DNA of 64,000 bases from Thalassotalea crassostreae (GTDB lineage Bacteria > Pseudomonadota > Gammaproteobacteria > Enterobacterales > Alteromonadaceae), in the NCBI RefSeq assembly GCF_001831495.1, contig NZ_CP017689.1, positions 3,162,001 to 3,226,000 of the forward strand, read 5' to 3'. The notes under the pieces are model-generated. The model was not told the origin of the DNA and did not search any database. It was given only the letters and a program-made list of their open reading frames with translations. Both the position numbers and the translations under genes were made by a program. Shown in pieces: positions 56,516-64,000 of the stretch. Within the stretch, counting starts at the first letter, position 1. Each line of letters begins with the position of its first letter.

Positions 56516-56556
56516 TTTGATTTTATCAATTCAGTTTCTTGTAATTAGCCAAGCGC

Positions 56557-57669
56557 TTATAAGGTAAAATAATTAGTAAACAGTTTATATAGTTGCGTGC
56601 CTTGATTTACGCTTGCAGAAGCAAAATGCAAAATTGGGATGACGTCTTGTTCTAGAGTTAAGTAATGTAATGCATTTCCATCACCATAGTTATCCATGCG
56701 TAATATACGAGCTAACGGTTCACCTGCTTTTAATTCTTCACCAAAGGTCGCTAAGTAATCGACCATTCCGCCCATAGGCGCATAATAAACTTTATAGTCT
56801 TTCAAATAACAGGCATGACGAGTCATTTTTTCAGCAACATACCGCTTGCTATTCACTACATTTTTATATTGAAGGTAAGATAAAATACTGTTGGCATCGA
56901 CCAAGGCTTCATCTAAATCAATTAGTTCTTGTGAGCCCAATTCAACAGTAAAGCTTTCTTGGTTAAAATCTAAATTTCGACCTAGTTTTTGAAACCTTTG
57001 TGTGAGTGACCACCAAGGACAAAAACACGCTTCATCCATCGCCCCATCAAAAGTGTTGGGAATCAAAATTGTATGGGGAATATTAAAATGGCTTGCACTG
57101 CCTGTTAAATATTCAGGACAATAAAGGTGTTTAGAAGAAATTGGTCCGGTATGTAAATCGAGTACAATATCGGCACTGTGAGCCATTTGTTGCAACTGGT
57201 AAGCAATTCGGCGTCCGGTGCTTAAACCATAGTTGTTGTGGTCAATCTGATCTTGGATATCTGCAAGCATGCATTGTTTAAATGCTTTTTTGATAGTATC
57301 TACATCACTGTCTTGATGCTGTTCAATAACACTATCAATCAAGGATTCATTAAAATGATACATGCGGTTCCAGTTAACCCCGGTGATAGGGTCAAACCGG
57401 CCTAAAGTATATTCGCCATTCTTATGATTACACGCTACCGGATTAGCATAAGGCACTAATGTAATATCACCAAATAGTTCAATCGATTGTAATTGCTCTA
57501 GCAGTTGATAAATTACCGCATTGCCCTGTACTTCTGCGCCATGAATATTTGCTTGGATATAGACCGATGGACCACTACCACTGCCTTTTAACTGATATAC
57601 AGGAACGGTTAAGGACACTCCACTAGCCATTTCTCCGACAGTTAATAGTTGCTTACTAAATTTATTCAT
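56557..57669 (-). CDS. AstE/aspartoacylase-like zinc deacylase
   Basis: A 370-residue enzyme of the succinylglutamate desuccinylase/aspartoacylase family (M14-like). Zinc ligands are in IQANIHGAEVQG (HxxE, about 38-49) and VLDLHTGPIS (His, about 171-180). The catalytic Glu lies in SFTVELGSQEL, and a C-terminal beta domain follows. It lies 15 bases after dapA on the same strand, so the two form an operon. It may remove an acyl group from an amino acid linked to DapA-type chemistry; the substrate cannot be told. Confidence 0.85.
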   Translation of the reverse strand: MNKFSKQLLTVGEMASGVSLTVPVYQLKGSGSGPSVYIQANIHGAEVQGNAVIYQLLEQLQSIELFGDITLVPYANPVACNHKNGEYTLGRFDPITGVNWNRMYHFNESLIDSVIEQHQDSDVDTIKKAFKQCMLADIQDQIDHNNYGLSTGRRIAYQLQQMAHSADIVLDLHTGPISSKHLYCPEYLTGSASHFNIPHTILIPNTFDGAMDEACFCPWWSLTQRFQKLGRNLDFNQESFTVELGSQELIDLDEALVDANSILSYLQYKNVVNSKRYVAEKMTRHACYLKDYKVYYAPMGGMVDYLATFGEELKAGEPLARILRMDNYGDGNALHYLTLEQDVIPILHFASASVNQGTQLYKLFTNYFTL

Positions 57670-57684
57670 CGATATAACCGTTAC

Positions 57685-58584
57685 TTATGATTTTTGTTGA
57701 TACCACTCACTGATCGCTTCATCTGCCGCATTGATACCAGTTTTTGAGGTTAATTCTAAGTGCGTCAATGGTGCGCGCAAAGTTGGAGAGGCGATCATTC
57801 CCTGCTGGTGCATCAATACCTTGACTGGAATTGGGTTAGCCGCTTCAAATAAAGCATTAGTAGCGGTATACCAAACCGAAAATAGCTCAAAACTTCTTAC
57901 AGTTAATGACTTCTCAACATATAAATTGGTTGCTTTTGGCCAAACATTGGCGCAGACAGAGACTAAACCAACAGCACCTGCTGAGGCTAAATACGGCATT
58001 AACGGGTCTTCACCAGAGTATATACGCATCTTAGGTGCCGCTTCAGCATATTTTAAAAATTCATTGATATCACCACTCGCTTCCTTCATCGCCCATAGAT
58101 TTTTATGGTTGCCGATGTTTCGAACCGTTTCTACAGGAATGCCGGTTCCACAGCGAGAAGGCACGTTGTAGATCATAACCGGATGCTGCGATGCATCAAG
58201 CAAAGTCTCAAACCATTGGGTTTGACCAATAACACCAGGTTTGGCATAAATTGGGCATACAGCAAGGTAGGCATGAATAGGTAATTCATTACATTGCTCA
58301 ATCCAAGCTTTTTGCGCAGGTAAATTAGAACCCGCAATTGCAACCATTAGTGGTACGCTTGGCTGCATGTTGCAAACAAACTTTACTATTTCATACTGCT
58401 CATTTTGCTCAATCGCCAAACCTTCGCCGGTACTGCCACATATTAAAATTGCGTTACCTGCAGACTCCTGCTGCTTTACGACTTTTTGCAATGATTCATA
58501 ATCAACACTACCATCCGGATGAAATGGAGTAATTAAAGCAGTCCAAAGGGCAAAGTTATTTATATCGATGTGGGCGGTTGTCAT
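57685..58584 (-). CDS. dapA: 4-hydroxy-tetrahydrodipicolinate synthase family protein (DapA)
   Basis: A 299-residue aldolase of the DHDPS/NAL family. GSTGEGLAIEQNEQ, VMIYNVPSRCGTGIPVETVRN and MKEASGDINEF (with the Schiff-base Lys) are diagnostic; the Tyr in YNVPSR and the Arg that follows fit DapA. DapA condenses pyruvate with aspartate semialdehyde for lysine and cell wall synthesis. Because it is paired with an AstE-like gene rather than with bamC (nlpB), it may be a second or specialised copy; I cannot exclude a related aldolase activity. Confidence 0.85.
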   Translation of the reverse strand: MTTAHIDINNFALWTALITPFHPDGSVDYESLQKVVKQQESAGNAILICGSTGEGLAIEQNEQYEIVKFVCNMQPSVPLMVAIAGSNLPAQKAWIEQCNELPIHAYLAVCPIYAKPGVIGQTQWFETLLDASQHPVMIYNVPSRCGTGIPVETVRNIGNHKNLWAMKEASGDINEFLKYAEAAPKMRIYSGEDPLMPYLASAGAVGLVSVCANVWPKATNLYVEKSLTVRSFELFSVWYTATNALFEAANPIPVKVLMHQQGMIASPTLRAPLTHLELTSKTGINAADEAISEWYQQKS

Positions 58585-58835
58585 TTTTTATTCTCTATTA
58601 ATTTATTGACCCTTTCGTCGCCAATAAAATGAATCTTTGTATCCAGCTCAAACACTGGTGAAATGTGCCGATATTTAAACACTTAATGTTGTGGTTTTCA
58701 ATTAAAGCTTAGCCTTAAACCTGCACAGATACACATGAAAACAACTATTTATCACAAATAGGTAAATTTACTTTACTAAGCTAAGCTTTGTTATCAGAAT
58801 ACACAGTTATATATATAAAACAGAATATCACCAAT

Positions 58836-59873
58836 ATGTCATTATCAAACCCTACACAACTATTATTACGCAATGCAGATTTGCTAAAAGCAGATGCACC
58901 ACTTGTGGTAAATTGTCCTGATAGTGGATTGATTTCTGAACTCGTTGCAATAAATGCGCACCAGAATATTAGCTGCTATAACGTTAATTATGCTGAACAC
59001 CAGGCATTATCGAAGAAGTTCTCCGCTCTTGATTGCCAGTTTAGTGCCCACTACCAATCAACTCAATTACATGATCTAGTAATTATTTACTTTCCAAAAT
59101 CAAAGAAAGAATTTAACTTTTTGTTGGCAATGCTTACACCAATCATCAGTGACAACGGTATTATATTAGTTGTTGGAGAAAACAAAGGTGGTGTTAAATC
59201 CGCAGCAAAACTTAGTAAAGAGCATGTAGTACGTTGCGATAAAGTAGACAGTGCAAGACATTGCTTATTAGTTGAAGCTATTTTTAACAATCAGCGCAGA
59301 GAATTTAATCTTGATTCCTGGTTCGAACAATTTTCCGTAGAAATCGCAGCAACCACAATTACCGTAGCAAGCTTACCCGGTGTATTTAGTAATGGTGAGT
59401 TAGATAAAGGCACTCGTTTGCTGCTTGAGAATCTGCCGAAATCGATTAATGGCAAGGTGCTCGATTTTGGTTGTGGCGCTGGAGTAATCGGCAGTTATGT
59501 GAAAAAACGATACCAAGGCACCAATATAGAGATGCTCGATGTTAATGCATTAGCGATTGCTAGTGCGAAACGAACTCTGACTCTAAATGGTCTTGAAGGA
59601 AAAGTATTTGCCTCGGACAGCTTAAGCAATGTCAGCGGACAATATAATACCGTCATATCAAACCCGCCATTTCATCAAGGTATAAAGACCAATTACCATG
59701 CCACAGAGAGTTTCTTAAAGGGCATCAAAGGCCATATTGCTAAAAACGGAAGCCTGACAATAGTCGCCAACAATTTTTTACGTTATGCACCAATCATCAA
59801 AGCTGAAATTGCCGAACCTCAATTACTCATCAATAGCCAAGGCTTTGCGATTCATCATTGTCAAAAGCAGTAG
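58836..59873 (+). CDS. rsmC: 16S rRNA (guanine1207-N2)-methyltransferase RsmC
   Basis: A 345-residue methyltransferase that modifies G1207 of 16S rRNA. It has the RsmC two-domain form: an N-terminal degenerate domain (about 1-160) and a C-terminal SAM-binding domain with LDFGCGAGVIG and the catalytic ISNPPFHQG. MSLSNPTQLLLRNADLL from the ATG at 58836 lines up with other RsmC starts; an upstream in-frame TTG at 58788 is less likely. It stands alone. Confidence 0.92.
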   Translation: MSLSNPTQLLLRNADLLKADAPLVVNCPDSGLISELVAINAHQNISCYNVNYAEHQALSKKFSALDCQFSAHYQSTQLHDLVIIYFPKSKKEFNFLLAMLTPIISDNGIILVVGENKGGVKSAAKLSKEHVVRCDKVDSARHCLLVEAIFNNQRREFNLDSWFEQFSVEIAATTITVASLPGVFSNGELDKGTRLLLENLPKSINGKVLDFGCGAGVIGSYVKKRYQGTNIEMLDVNALAIASAKRTLTLNGLEGKVFASDSLSNVSGQYNTVISNPPFHQGIKTNYHATESFLKGIKGHIAKNGSLTIVANNFLRYAPIIKAEIAEPQLLINSQGFAIHHCQKQ

Positions 59874-60319
59874 TTTTCTCTGCCGATTAGAATTGGTGTC
59901 CAACATTCTATTAAGGGTTTGTTGCTAACGTAAACTAGTATTTTATCGCATGTTTACTGACTGTTAATATTAACATTGCACTAACCCTATTTTGACCCCC
60001 TAATTGCAAAATTAATGTTCAAATAACCTAAAAAACAGCCTCTGATTACAATTTGTTGCAAAACCATTTTTTTACAACTTCACAACAAAAAACAAAATAA
60101 CACAGCAAATACAACCACTTAACTTAAAAGAAAGGTCTTTCCTTTAGATTTTTTCGCTTACATTTTTACAACAATTTCACCATTGTTTAGTTTTAAACTT
60201 TCTCTATCATATGCTTCATATATTTAAAACATCTATTGAGTACGACATATCGCCATTCAATAGTTACAGATTTTGCAAGGTGAATAATTCTCTTGCTTCA
60301 AAATTTAATAGAGGTACGT
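59874..60319. other. AT-rich region upstream of arcA
   Basis: About 445 bases with no gene. The left part is runs of A and T; nothing resembling a terminator for rsmC is clear. A weak promoter (TTGTTT at 60183-60188, TATCAT at 60205-60210, 16-base spacer) lies about 110 bases before arcA. The long untranslated region suggests regulation of arcA, but I see no defined structure. Confidence 0.45.
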
Positions 60320-61036
60320 ATGACAACCCAAGCTAACATTTTAATAGTTGAAGACGAAGAAGTAACACGCTTAAATCTTAAGAATTTATTTGACGCTGAA
60401 GGTTACAACACTCTTGTTGCAGCTAATGGCGAGCAAATGGCTCAAAAATTACAAGGTAATGATATTGACTTGGTATTAATGGATATCAACTTACCAGGTA
60501 AAAACGGCCTATTGTTAGCACGTGAGTTATTAGAGAAAGATGATACTGGTTTAATTTTTATCACCGGTCGCGATAGCGATGTAGATAAAGTATTAGGTCT
60601 AGAAATCGGTGCAGACGACTACATAACTAAGCCATTCAACCCACGTGAATTAACAATCCGTGTTCGTAACTTATTGAAACGTGTACAACACACAGACGGC
60701 GCTGAAAAAGTAACTGATAACGAGTTAATCAGCTTCAATGAATGGAAGTTGGACCCTAATTCGCGTCGTATGACTTCGCCAGCAGGTGAAACGTTCCCAA
60801 TCCCTCGTGGTGAGTACCGTGCTTTACGCCTATTAATGGCAAGATCAGGACAAATTGTTACTCGTCAGGAATTAATTCAAGAAATGACTGGTCGTGATTT
60901 ACGTGAAAATGACCGTACCGTTGACGTGACTATCCGTCGCTTACGTAAGCATTTTGAAACAGACACAGCTAGCCCAGAATTTATTAACACAATTCACGGC
61001 GAAGGTTACCGTTTTGTTGGTTCATTGAACGCTTAG
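60320..61036 (+). CDS. arcA: aerobic respiration control response regulator ArcA
   Basis: A 238-residue OmpR-type regulator that adjusts respiratory and central metabolism to redox state. The receiver has the acidic pocket VEDEEVTR (10-17) and the phosphoacceptor Asp in LVLMDINLPG (D55), with the Lys in ITKPFNPREL. The winged-helix domain reads VTRQELIQEM and RTVDVTIRRLRKHFE, close to E. coli ArcA. I chose ATG 60320 with GAGG upstream; the open frame starts at 60293. It is convergent with the Hpt gene. Confidence 0.97.
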   Translation: MTTQANILIVEDEEVTRLNLKNLFDAEGYNTLVAANGEQMAQKLQGNDIDLVLMDINLPGKNGLLLARELLEKDDTGLIFITGRDSDVDKVLGLEIGADDYITKPFNPRELTIRVRNLLKRVQHTDGAEKVTDNELISFNEWKLDPNSRRMTSPAGETFPIPRGEYRALRLLMARSGQIVTRQELIQEMTGRDLRENDRTVDVTIRRLRKHFETDTASPEFINTIHGEGYRFVGSLNA

Positions 61037-61070
61037 TTAAGTATCAATAAACAACATATACAATCTAAAA

Positions 61071-61102
61071 AAAGAGGGCTATGTAATAACATAGCCCTCT
61101 TT
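61071..61102. terminator. bidirectional terminator between arcA and hpt
   Basis: A 14-base stem: AAAGAGGGCTATGT at 61071-61084, loop AATA, and its complement 61089-61102, with A and T runs outside, ending both converging genes. Confidence 0.87.
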
Positions 61103-61124
61103 CTATTTGCGCTTTTTATTTATT

Positions 61125-61460
61125 CTATTGTTGAAGAAATTGTTTAATTTCTCGAATACCAATTTCATTAAGCTCGCTCAATTCTGCTAGCTGTTTTTCT
61201 AATTGGCTAAATTCTTCTTTGCTGTACTCCAAATCTGCCACTTTTTTAAAGACTTGCTCTAAACCTGAATTACCCGATGCCGACTTTAAGATGTGGCAAC
61301 TTTCTTGCCAATATTTATAGTCTTTGTCTTTAGTTGATTGTGCTAACTGCTCAAGATATATCGCTGATTGCTCGACGTATAAATTAATCGTTTCTAAAAA
61401 CACGTCATTGCCTAAAGCATCTCGATATTGCTCAATCAATGCTTTGTTTAGTATTGGCAC
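61125..61460 (-). CDS. stand-alone Hpt phosphotransfer protein
   Basis: A 111-residue Hpt protein. The phosphoacceptor His is H56 in SCHILKSASGNSGL, the usual HxLK(S/G)xAxxxG signature, within a four-helix bundle. I chose the GTG at 61460 (VPILNKALI) because AAAGGA lies 7 bases upstream; an ATG at 61526 would add 22 residues without a ribosome site. It is convergent with arcA. In Shewanella the hybrid kinase ArcS passes phosphate through the separate HptA to ArcA, so this small protein is a good candidate for that role. Confidence 0.85.
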   Translation of the reverse strand: MPILNKALIEQYRDALGNDVFLETINLYVEQSAIYLEQLAQSTKDKDYKYWQESCHILKSASGNSGLEQVFKKVADLEYSKEEFSQLEKQLAELSELNEIGIREIKQFLQQ

Positions 61461-61850
61461 TGTGCTGTCCTTTTTAATTTTGCGGAAATAAAGCCATCTG
61501 ACCTGCGTTGAATAAGTGAAAAACATATCACGAAAAATCAGCCTGTGCCTTAATTAAATTACATTTAGAGCCGATAAAACAATAATACCACCATGCGTTA
61601 ACCAGACATTTACAACTCAAATCAAACGGTAACGAATTCTTAACTATTGCTTACGCCTCGAATACTAATGAAACATTGATTTTATCAAGTTTTTCATTCA
61701 GAATAGCCGACCATTTTACTAGGTCTTTACATTCGCTGTAATAAATCAGAGGAAAAAGGCAAAAAATAGTAAAAATACACGGCAAAATTCGATAGAATAT
61801 GCGCCTTGAAAATCGACCATTTTGACTAAATAAAATTAAGCGGAGAAACA
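61461..61850. other. region between hpt and folE2
   Basis: About 390 bases without a gene on either strand that I can support. A GGAG ribosome site for folE2 lies at about 61842. A TAGAAT near 61793 may be a -10 box, but no good -35 is found. I see no Zur-box-like palindrome. Confidence 0.5.
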
Positions 61851-62777
61851 ATGCCGACATCAATGCCAGATATCGCCAACCACACCACGGCTCAAACCGA
61901 GGGAACTCTAGATAGAGTAGGTATGGGGAATATTGAAATGCCCGTGATGGTTGCAGCAAAAGATGAAGCTGAACGTATTGTTTCTGCCCATATCGATGCA
62001 TTTGTAAATCTAAAAGAGCCAAAAGCAAAAGGCATTCATATGTCTCGTTTGTTTTTATTGCTTGATGATTTAGCGTGTAATAACACCCTTAACTACCAAT
62101 CATTAGTCGCCTTACTTAATGAGTTCATTAGTTCTCATCACGATTTAAGTGATACAGCATATGTGAAATTCCATTTTGATTACCCAATGCGTCGTGAAGC
62201 GCTTATTAGCGGCAAGCAAGGCTGGCGCATCTACCCAGTAACCATCATTGGTAAATTAGAGAAAGGACAGTTTGATATTGAACTATGTGTAGATATCGCT
62301 TACTCATCGACTTGTCCATGTTCTGCGGCGCTTGCCAGACAGCTGATTCAGCAATCGTTCAGTGACAAATTTGCTGCTGCTGATGTTGTCGACAAAGACG
62401 TTGTTCATCAATGGTTGGGGACAACAGAAGGGATTGTTGCTACACCGCACTCGCAGCGCTCAATCGCCGAAATAAAAGTGAAACTTAACTCTTTAGTTAA
62501 TACTTTCCCAATTACAGATATCGTTGATACAGTTGAAGCGGCATTACAAACACCTGTACAAGCAGCGGTTAAACGAGAAGATGAGCAAGAATTTGCTCGT
62601 TTGAATGGACAAAACCTAATGTTTTGTGAAGACGCTGCACGTCGCGTACAACACGCAATGAATTTAATTGAAGGTTACGATGACTTTTGGGTAAAAATAA
62701 ACCACCTTGAATCATTGCATGCCCATGATGCAGTAGCGGTAACGACAAAAGGCGTTGAAAACGGTTACAAACCTTAG
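61851..62777 (+). CDS. folE2: GTP cyclohydrolase FolE2 (GCYH-IB)
   Basis: A 308-residue type IB GTP cyclohydrolase, the zinc-independent enzyme that makes dihydroneopterin triphosphate for folate and queuosine. The catalytic Cys is in [14 protein letters not shown] (CPCS motif, about 150-153) and [13 protein letters not shown] carries the conserved His region. It starts with [17 protein letters not shown] upstream. Such enzymes are often induced under zinc limitation in bacteria that also have FolE1; no Zur box is visible here. Confidence 0.93.
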   Translation: MPTSMPDIANHTTAQTEGTLDRVGMGNIEMPVMVAAKDEAERIVSAHIDAFVNLKEPKAKGIHMSRLFLLLDDLACNNTLNYQSLVALLNEFISSHHDLSDTAYVKFHFDYPMRREALISGKQGWRIYPVTIIGKLEKGQFDIELCVDIAYSSTCPCSAALARQLIQQSFSDKFAAADVVDKDVVHQWLGTTEGIVATPHSQRSIAEIKVKLNSLVNTFPITDIVDTVEAALQTPVQAAVKREDEQEFARLNGQNLMFCEDAARRVQHAMNLIEGYDDFWVKINHLESLHAHDAVAVTTKGVENGYKP

Positions 62778-62816
62778 TTACCCCTATCGTCAACCTTGTA
62801 ATCCTATTTTAAAAAG

Positions 62817-62842
62817 CCGGTAACTCAAATTGCCGGTTTTTT
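62817..62842 (+). terminator. folE2 terminator
   Basis: CCGGTAA (62817-62823) and TTGCCGG (62830-62836) form a 7-base stem with one G-U, followed by six T. Confidence 0.78.
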
Positions 62843-63166
62843 AATGTCTTTTTTTCATTCAAAAAATAGACTCATAATAGCCATATAAAATTATGTACAT
62901 ATTAAAGCTGTCTTTAATAATTCCAGCTGATCTTTTATTCACTTATTTGGAAAATTATGTGCATTATTAAGTAATCACTAAAAATTACATTTTTTTAGAA
63001 AATTTATTCCTACTTGTTTGTAGTGAAAATTAAAAACTTTCACTTTTTATTACACATCTCTGTAGCCATTGTCTTATATAGGACTATTGAAATTAGCATT
63101 GCACTACTTTTGGGCATCGCTGCTGAAAACAAGATAAAATAACAAGAGCAAAAACTCTAATTTATG

Positions 63167-63195
63167 TTGACCTTTTATTCACATATCTTTATGTT
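63167..63195 (+). promoter_or_regulatory. gltB promoter candidate
   Basis: TTGACC (63167-63172) and TATGTT (63190-63195) with a 17-base spacer, about 100 bases before the gltB start. Confidence 0.5.
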
Positions 63196-63295
63196 AGATG
63201 ATTCCCCTAGTTAAAAACCATGATAATTATTCATTATTTTATGATTTTCATTCTTCAATAAAAGGTTCACGGGGAGATTTAAGAGGAATTAGTTA

Positions 63296-64000
63296 ATGCA
63301 ATTGTTTGACCCAAATTTTCAGAAAGATAACTGTGGTTTCGGCTTAATCGCTCATCAGCAAGGTGAGAAGAGCCACAAGTTAATAAAAACGGCAATCTCT
63401 GCGCTTGATCGTATGCAACACCGTGGCGGTATTAACTCCGACGGTAAAACAGGCGACGGTTGTGGTTTATTAATGCAAAAACCTGATGGATTTTTTCGCG
63501 CTATTGCGGACGAAAAAAACTGGGTTTTAAGTAGTAAATATGCTGTAGGTACTATCTTTTTAAACCAAGATGATGAACTGGCAGCTGTAACTAGAAATAT
63601 CCTTGAGAACGAACTAGAGCAAGAAACATTAGAGGTTGTTGGCTGGCGCGAAGTACCTGTAAATACTAACGTGTTAGGTCCGATAGCTCAGGGTAATTTA
63701 CCAAAAATTGAACACCTATTTGTAAATTGCCCGTCTGGCTGGCGCAATCAAGATTTTGAACGCCGCTTATATATGGCAAGACGCCGTGCTGAAAAGAAAA
63801 TTGAGGACAGCAAGTTTTACATTGCTAGCTTATCTTGTTTAGTTACGATTTATAAAGGCTTGGTAATGCCTAAAGATTTACCAAATTTTTATCTGGATTT
63901 AGCTGATATTCGTATGCAATCAGCAATTTGTGTATTCCATCAGCGCTTCTCGACAAACACATCTCCGCAATGGCACTTAGCACAACCATTTCGTTATTTA
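63296..64000 (+). CDS. gltB: glutamate synthase large subunit GltB, 3' end outside the window
   Basis: The first 235 codons of the large subunit of NADPH-dependent glutamate synthase, which makes two glutamates from glutamine and 2-oxoglutarate. The frame begins MQLFDPNFQKDNCGFGLIAH: Cys13 is the N-terminal nucleophile of the class II glutaminase domain exposed after removal of a 12-residue propeptide, as in E. coli GltB. ALDRMQHRGGINSDGKTGDGCG and HQRFSTNTSPQWHLAQPFR are glutaminase signatures. AGAGGAA lies before the ATG. The rest of the protein (about 1250 residues more) is beyond the window. Confidence 0.96.
   Translation, partial: MQLFDPNFQKDNCGFGLIAHQQGEKSHKLIKTAISALDRMQHRGGINSDGKTGDGCGLLMQKPDGFFRAIADEKNWVLSSKYAVGTIFLNQDDELAAVTRNILENELEQETLEVVGWREVPVNTNVLGPIAQGNLPKIEHLFVNCPSGWRNQDFERRLYMARRRAEKKIEDSKFYIASLSCLVTIYKGLVMPKDLPNFYLDLADIRMQSAICVFHQRFSTNTSPQWHLAQPFRYL

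Larger units (their letters stand above)
62778..63295. other. region between folE2 and gltB
   Basis: About 520 bases without a gene. It begins with the folE2 terminator (CCGGTAA and TTGCCGG at 62817-62838, then T) and ends with the gltB promoter region. The middle is AT-rich and featureless to me. The long leader before gltB suggests regulation by nitrogen or amino acid signals, but I see no specific site. Confidence 0.5.

Noticed and set aside
59874..60319. Possible riboswitch or attenuator in the long arcA leader
   Set aside because: The region is AT-rich but shows no stable stem with a terminator or a known riboswitch core.
61461..61850. Possible Zur control of folE2
   Set aside because: I looked for a GTTATA-TATAAC palindrome in the upstream region and saw none, so no regulatory feature is claimed.
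61651..62028. Minus-strand 125-residue open frame overlapping the folE2 start
   Set aside because: It overlaps the well-supported folE2 on the opposite strand, with no domain or ribosome site.

Overview
This window reads as a chromosomal segment of a marine gammaproteobacterium of the order Alteromonadales, most like Colwelliaceae (Colwellia/Thalassotalea type). The call rests on gene order shared with enteric and marine gammaproteobacteria (lptF-lptG; pepA-holC-valS; parE-yqiA-cpdA-yqiB-nudF-tolC; argR/mdh; ispB/rplU-rpmA-obgE; arcA; folE2; gltB), on an AT-rich base composition, and on protein sequences close to but distinct from those of E. coli. No database search was possible, so the genus is an inference.

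Bases 1 to about 9050 are an integrated mobile element, visibly AT-richer than the rest, with its far end outside the window. It sits at a tRNA-Leu(CAA) gene. From the tRNA inwards, on the minus strand, there is a tyrosine integrase, a Fis-like helix-turn-helix protein, a probable RNase H/RuvC-fold nuclease and a tail-anchored membrane protein in one tightly overlapping operon. These are followed by a small AlpA/excisionase-like protein, a DnaB-N/RepA-type replicative ATPase, a DUF5681 protein and a protein of unknown function. The opposite strand carries a three-gene cargo module that includes two exported proteins, one a zinc metallopeptidase with a Tat-like signal. There are no capsid, tail or conjugation genes, so it looks like a phage satellite or small genomic island. 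Large palindromes (3700-3789, 5710-5732) mark probable replication or operator sites. The 5' half of a second tRNA-Leu, cut at its anticodon stem, lies just outside the intact tRNA and records the integration.

From 9.1 kb on the content is mostly core genome. The regions are: TauE/SafE transporter and MaoC hydratase with a candidate structured RNA between them (9-11 kb); RDD protein, LPS export (lptFG) and the pepA-holC-valS operon (11-19 kb); DUF481 outer membrane protein, a 57-residue membrane protein, rraB and plsC, parC (19-24 kb); a VOC protein and three tandem SYLF-type lipoproteins (24-27 kb); parE through tolC (27.5-34 kb); argR and mdh (34-36 kb); a DUF417 protein and a DUF6090 protein of Bacteroidetes character (36-37.5 kb); ispB, rplU, rpmA and obgE (37.5-41 kb); DUF1330 and folA, an RND efflux pump, an HGSNAT-like membrane protein, a CHASE4-GGDEF cyclase, TerB-like and CvfB proteins (41-51 kb).

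Bases 51.1-54.5 kb hold a zinc-acquisition operon behind a good Zur-box candidate: a small His-rich protein, a His/Glu-rich outer membrane porin, ZnuA and ZnuB, but no ATPase. Then come a MAPEG protein, a crotonase, DUF1145, a DUF2956 gene broken by one missing base in an A run, an AstE-like deacylase paired with DapA, and rsmC (54.6-59.9 kb). The last stretch has arcA convergent with a stand-alone Hpt protein, zinc-independent folE2, and the start of gltB, which runs off the end.
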